NCBI GenBank assembly: GCA_920105625.2
Contig: OV050030.1
Span: forward strand, 194,427,887-194,491,886
Source: Clusia tigrina
Lineage: Eukaryota > Arthropoda > Insecta > Diptera > Clusiidae
Direction of reading: 5' to 3'
Length of the DNA stretch: 64,000 bases
How positions within the stretch are numbered: the first letter of the stretch is position 1; each line of letters begins with the position of its first letter. The notes under the pieces are model-generated. The model searched no databases, was not told the DNA's origin, and was given only the letters and a program-made list of their open reading frames with translations. Below are positions 61,003 through 64,000 of this stretch, piece after piece. The position numbers and the translations under genes are program-made.

Positions 61003-62710
61003 TCTGCTGCCTTCTCTATGCCTATATCTACCCCTATCTGCCTCAGTCGGCGTCGCAGCCTCTGTCAGCATCTCTGTATGCGCCTCAGTCGCTGCCGCTG
61101 TCGATTGGGGGGTCTGCTGCCTTCTCTATGCCTGTATCTACCCCTACTTGATTCAGTCGGCGTCTCAGTCGGCGTCGCAGCCTCTGTCAGCGCCTCTGTA
61201 GGCGTCTCAGCAGCTGCCGCTGTAGATTGGGGGGTCTGCTGCCTTCTCTATGCCTATATCTTCCCCTATCCGCCTCAGTCGGCGTCGCAACCTCTGTCAG
61301 CGCCTCTGTAGGCGTCGCAGTCGCTGCCGCAGTCGATTGGGGGGTCTGCTGCCATCTCTATGCCTATATCTGTCCCTATTTTCCTCAGTCGGCGTCTCAG
61401 TCGGCACCGCAGCCTCTTTCAGCGTCTCTATAGGCGTCTCAGTCATTGCCGCTGTAGATTGAGGAGTATGCTGCCTTCTCTATGCCTATATCTTCCCCTA
61501 TCTGCCTCAGTTGGGATCTCAGTCGGCGTCGCAGCCTCTGTACGCGTCTCTGTAGGCGTCTCAGTCGCTGCCGCTGTGGATTGGGAGGTCTGCTGCTTTC
61601 TCTTTGCTTATATCTAACCCTGGCTGCCTCAGTCGGAGTCTCAGTCGGCGTAGCAGCCTCTGTCAACGTCTCTGTAGGCGTCTCAGTCGCTGCCGCTGTC
61701 GATTGGGGGTCTGCTGCCTTCTCTATGCCTATACCTACCCCTATCCGCCCCAGTCGGCGTCTCAGTCGGCGTCGCAGCCTCTGTCAGCGTCTCTGTAGGC
61801 GTTTCAGTAGCTGCCGCGGTCGATTGGGGGTCTGCTGCTTTCCCTATATCTACTCCTGTCGGCGTCTCAGTCGGCGTCTCAGTCGGCGTCGCAGCCTCTG
61901 TCAGCGTCTCTGTAGGCGTTTCAGTAGCTGCCGCGGTCAATTGGGGGTCTGCTGCTTTCCCTATATCTACTCCTGTCTGCCTCAGTCGGCGTCTCAGTCG
62001 GCGTCGCAGCCTCTGTCAGCGTCTATCTACGCGTCTCAGACGATGCCGCTGTTGATTGGGGGGTCTGCTGCCTTCTCTATGCCTGTCTGCCTCAGTCGGC
62101 GTCTCAGTCCTCGTCGCTGTAGGCGTCTCAGGCGGTGTCGATTGGGGGGGTCTGCTGCCTTCTCTATGCCTATATCTACCCCTATCTGCCTCAGTCGGCA
62201 TCGCAGCCTCTGTCAGCGTCTCTGTAGGCGTCTCAGTAGCAGTCACTGCCGCTGTCGAGTGGGGGGTCTGCTGCCTTCTCTATGCCGATAACTACCCCTA
62301 TCTGCCTCAGTCGGTGTCTCAGTCGGCTTCGCAGGTTCTTTCAGCGTCTCTGTAGGCGTCTCAGTCATTGCCGCTGTCGATTGGGGGGTCTGCTGCCTTC
62401 TCTATGCCTATATCTTCCCCTATCTGCCTCAGATGGCGTCTCAGTCGGCGTCGCAGCCTCTGTCAGCGTCTCTGTTGGCGTCTCAGTCGCTGCCGTTGTC
62501 GATTGGGGTGTCTGCTGCCTGCTTTATGCCTATATCTACCCCTATCTGCCTCAGTCGGCGTCTCAGTCGGCGTCTCTGTCGGCGTCTCAGTCGGCGTCGC
62601 AGCCTCTGTCAGCGTCTCTGTAGGCGTCTCAGTCGCTGCCGCTGTCGATTGGGGTGGTATGCTGCCTTCTCTATGCCAATATCTACCCCTATCTGCCTCA
62701 GTCGGCGTCT

Positions 62711-62818
62711 CAGCCGGCGTCTCAGCCGGCGTCTCAGCCGGCGTCTCAGCCGGCGTCTCAGCCGGCGTCTCAGCCGGCGTCTCAGCCGGCGTCTCAGCCG
62801 GCGTCTCAGCCGGCGTCT
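62711..62818 (+). repeat. Perfect 12-bp repeat, nine identical copies of CAGCCGGCGTCT
   Basis: Nine identical units in a row (108 bp), flanked by CAGTCGGCGTCT on the left and CAGTCGATTCC on the right. Elsewhere in block C the CAGCCGG variant occurs once per monomer (for example near 32790, 34130, 43538), so this is a fresh expansion of one variant unit. It encodes a 4-residue repeat in each frame, but there is no sign of a gene. Confidence 0.95.
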
Positions 62819-63134
62819 CAGTCGATTCCGCTGTCGATTGGGGGGGTCTGCTGCCGTCTCTATGCCTATATCTACCCCTATCTGCCTCAGTCGGCGTCTC
62901 AGTCGGCGTCGCAGCCTCTGTCAGCACCTCTGTACGCGTCTCAGTCGCTGCCGCTGTCGATTGGGGGGTCTGCTGCCTTCTCTATGCCTGTATCTACCCC
63001 TACCTGATTCAGTCGGCGTCTCAGTCGGCGTCGCAGCCTCTGTCAGCGTCTCTGTCAGCGTCTCAGTAGCTGCCGCTGTAGATTGGGGGGTCTGCTGCCT
63101 TCTCTATGCCTATATCTTCCCCTATCCGCCTCAG

Positions 63135-63550
63135 CCGACTGAGGCAGACAGGAGTAGATATAGGGAAATCAGCAGACCCCCAATTGACCGCGGCAGCTAC
63201 TGAAACGCCTACAGAGACGTTGACAGAGGCTGCGACGCCGACTGAGACGCCGACTGAGACGCCAACAGGAGTAGATATAGGGAAATCAGCAGACCCCAAT
63301 CGACCGCGGCAGCTGCTGAAATGCCTACAGAGACGCTGACAGAGGCTGCGACGCCGACTGAGACGCCGACTCAGACGCCGACTGGGGCGGATAGGGGTAG
63401 ATATAGGCATTGCGAAGGCAGCAGACCCCCAATCGACAGCGGCAGCGACTGAGACGCCTACAGAGACGCTGACAGAGGCTGCGACGCCGACTGAGACGCC
63501 TACAGAGACGCTGACAGAGGCTGCGACGCCGACTGAGACTCCGACTGAGG
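63135..63550 (-). repeat. Inverted 416-bp satellite segment
   Basis: Here, and nowhere else in the window, the satellite runs backwards: the + strand reads GACTGAGACGCCGACTGAG and TAGATATAGG instead of the complement. The left junction is CCTCAG joined to CCGACTGAGG, and the right junction is CCGACTGAGG joined to CTGAGTCGGC; both are short imperfect palindromes. Read on the reverse strand, the segment carries the block C series seen at about 61630-61990: a CTCAGTCGGAGTCTCAG monomer, then the two TATATCTACTCCTG short monomers ending in TGCCTCAGTCGG. What follows on the + strand at 63551 (GTCAGCGTCTATCTACGCG, then GATGCCGCTGTTGATTGG) is what normally comes next, so the piece was flipped in place. 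Confidence 0.92.
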
Positions 63551-64000
63551 CTGAGTCGGCGTCGCAGCCTCTGTCAGCGTCTATCTACGCGTCTCAGACG
63601 ATGCCGCTGTTGATTGGTGGGTCTGCTGCCTTCTCTATGCCTGTATCTACGCCTATCTGCCTCAGTCGGCGTCTCAGTCCTCGTCGCTGTAGGCGTGTCA
63701 GTCGCTGTCTATTGGGGGGGTCTGCTGCCTTCTCTATGCCTATATCTACCCCTATCTGCCTCAGTTGGCGTCGCAGCCTCTGTCAGCGTCATTGTAGGCG
63801 TCTCAGTCGCTGCCGTTGTCGATTGGGGGTGTCTGCTGCGGTCTCTATGCCTATATCTACCCCTATCTGCTTCCGTCGGCGTCTCAGTCGGCGTCGCAGC
63901 CTCTGTCAGCATCTCTGTAGGCGTCTCAGTAGCTGCCGCTGTCGATTGGGGGTCTGCTGCCTTCTCTATGCCTATATCTACCCCTATCCGCCCCAGTCGG
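63551..64000 (+). repeat. Satellite after the inversion (block C type)
   Basis: The array returns to its original orientation with the GATGCCGCTGTTGATTGG series, then CAGTCCTCGTCGCTGTA joined to GGCGTGTCAGTCGCTGTC, a junction of two marker monomers not seen joined this way elsewhere in block C. It runs off the window end. Confidence 0.92.

Larger units (their letters stand above)
56489..62200 (+). repeat. Recurring ~1.8-1.9 kb higher-order unit, four copies
   Basis: The marker series GATGCCGCTGTTGATTGGGG, CCTGTATCTACGCC, CAGTCCTCGTCGCTGTA and CAGGCGGTGTCGATTGG occurs around 56489, 58249, 60187 and 62056, spaced 1760, 1938 and 1869 bp. Each is preceded by the short-monomer pair with TTTCCCTATATCTACTCCTG. 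The same series is seen singly near 29199, 41706, 49392 and 53751, and partly after the inversion at 63590. Unit ends are not sharply defined. Confidence 0.7.
28775..63134 (+). repeat. Satellite block C: ~122-bp tandem monomers, highly reordered
   Basis: This is the longest array, in the same orientation as blocks A and B. It is marked by variants rare or absent on the left: CTCAGATGGCGTCTCAG, CTGCCGTTGTCGATTGGGG with CTGCCTGCTTTATGCC, CAGTTGATTCCGCTGTCG, GCCGCGGTCGATTGGGG with TTTCCCTATATCTACTCCTG, TGTGGATTGGGAGG, and GTCATTGCCGCTGTCGATTG. These travel as linked sets that recur every roughly 2-2.7 kb with many local rearrangements. Reading frames up to several hundred codons occur on both strands but do not keep phase. 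I see no host gene or RNA gene inside. Confidence 0.93.

Noticed and set aside
63135..63550. Inverted piece as a foldback or MITE-type transposon
   Set aside because: It has no terminal inverted repeats of its own beyond the few palindromic bases at the joints, and its content is ordinary block C satellite in the expected order when reversed.
28826..63912. Minus-strand frames with Thr-Glu-Thr-Pro repeats ([14 protein letters not shown]) as a mucin-like or surface repeat protein
   Set aside because: The 12-bp unit keeps this frame locally, but the 122-bp monomer does not, and TAG codons from CTATA and CCCCTA sequences close the other phases. Frames end after 1-4 monomers.
1..64000. CRISPR array
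   Set aside because: Repeats are contiguous, with no unique spacers and no cas genes; the gene content is eukaryotic.
1..64000. CENP-B box or another named centromere motif in the monomer
   Set aside because: TTTCGGG occurs in some monomers (the TCGTTTCGGGG variant), but the remaining fixed bases of the CENP-B box are not present. Centromere function cannot be claimed from sequence.

Overview
The window is almost entirely satellite DNA, interrupted by one decayed retrotransposon. About 58 of 64 kb is a GC-rich tandem repeat (roughly 60% G+C in a typical monomer). The basic monomer is about 122 bp and can be read as ten 12-bp units plus 2 bp, so it appears to be built from an older 12-bp motif of the type GGCGTCTCAGTC. 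Monomer length varies mostly in 12-bp steps and by the length of one G run (normally 4-8 G). I see no rRNA, tRNA, CRISPR array or credible host gene. The setting suggests eukaryotic heterochromatin. The BEL/Pao element and the dense unmutated CpG point to a metazoan with little germline DNA methylation, most likely an arthropod and probably an insect; the species cannot be read from the sequence.

Layout: (1) 1-8930, satellite block A; (2) about 8931-22913, satellite block B, with different diagnostic variants; (3) 22914-28774, a BEL/Pao LTR retrotransposon with a 5' LTR, a tRNA-Trp-type primer-binding site and a broken Gag-Pol region, lacking its 3' end and 3' LTR; (4) 28775-63134, satellite block C; (5) 63135-63550, a 416-bp piece of satellite in the opposite orientation; (6) 63551-64000, satellite in the original orientation. 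Block boundaries inside the satellite are approximate, because variants mix.

Above the monomer there is higher-order structure. Groups of about 17-22 monomers recur as units of about 2.1-2.7 kb in all three blocks. Examples are 3597-7990, 9235-13985 and 31440-35900. Shorter 1.2-kb and 1.8-kb units occur between 50.9 and 62.2 kb. Runs of pure 12-bp repeat mark local slippage, the clearest being nine identical copies at 62711-62818.

The many long open frames in the satellite are a consequence of repeat structure. Three consecutive 122-bp monomers are read in three different frames, the G run changes length, and stop codons are absent from most phases. The only real coding relics are the retrotransposon Gag, protease, reverse transcriptase, RNase H and integrase segments. 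These carry at least four frameshifts, two internal stops and two lost catalytic or active-site residues, so the copy cannot act autonomously.
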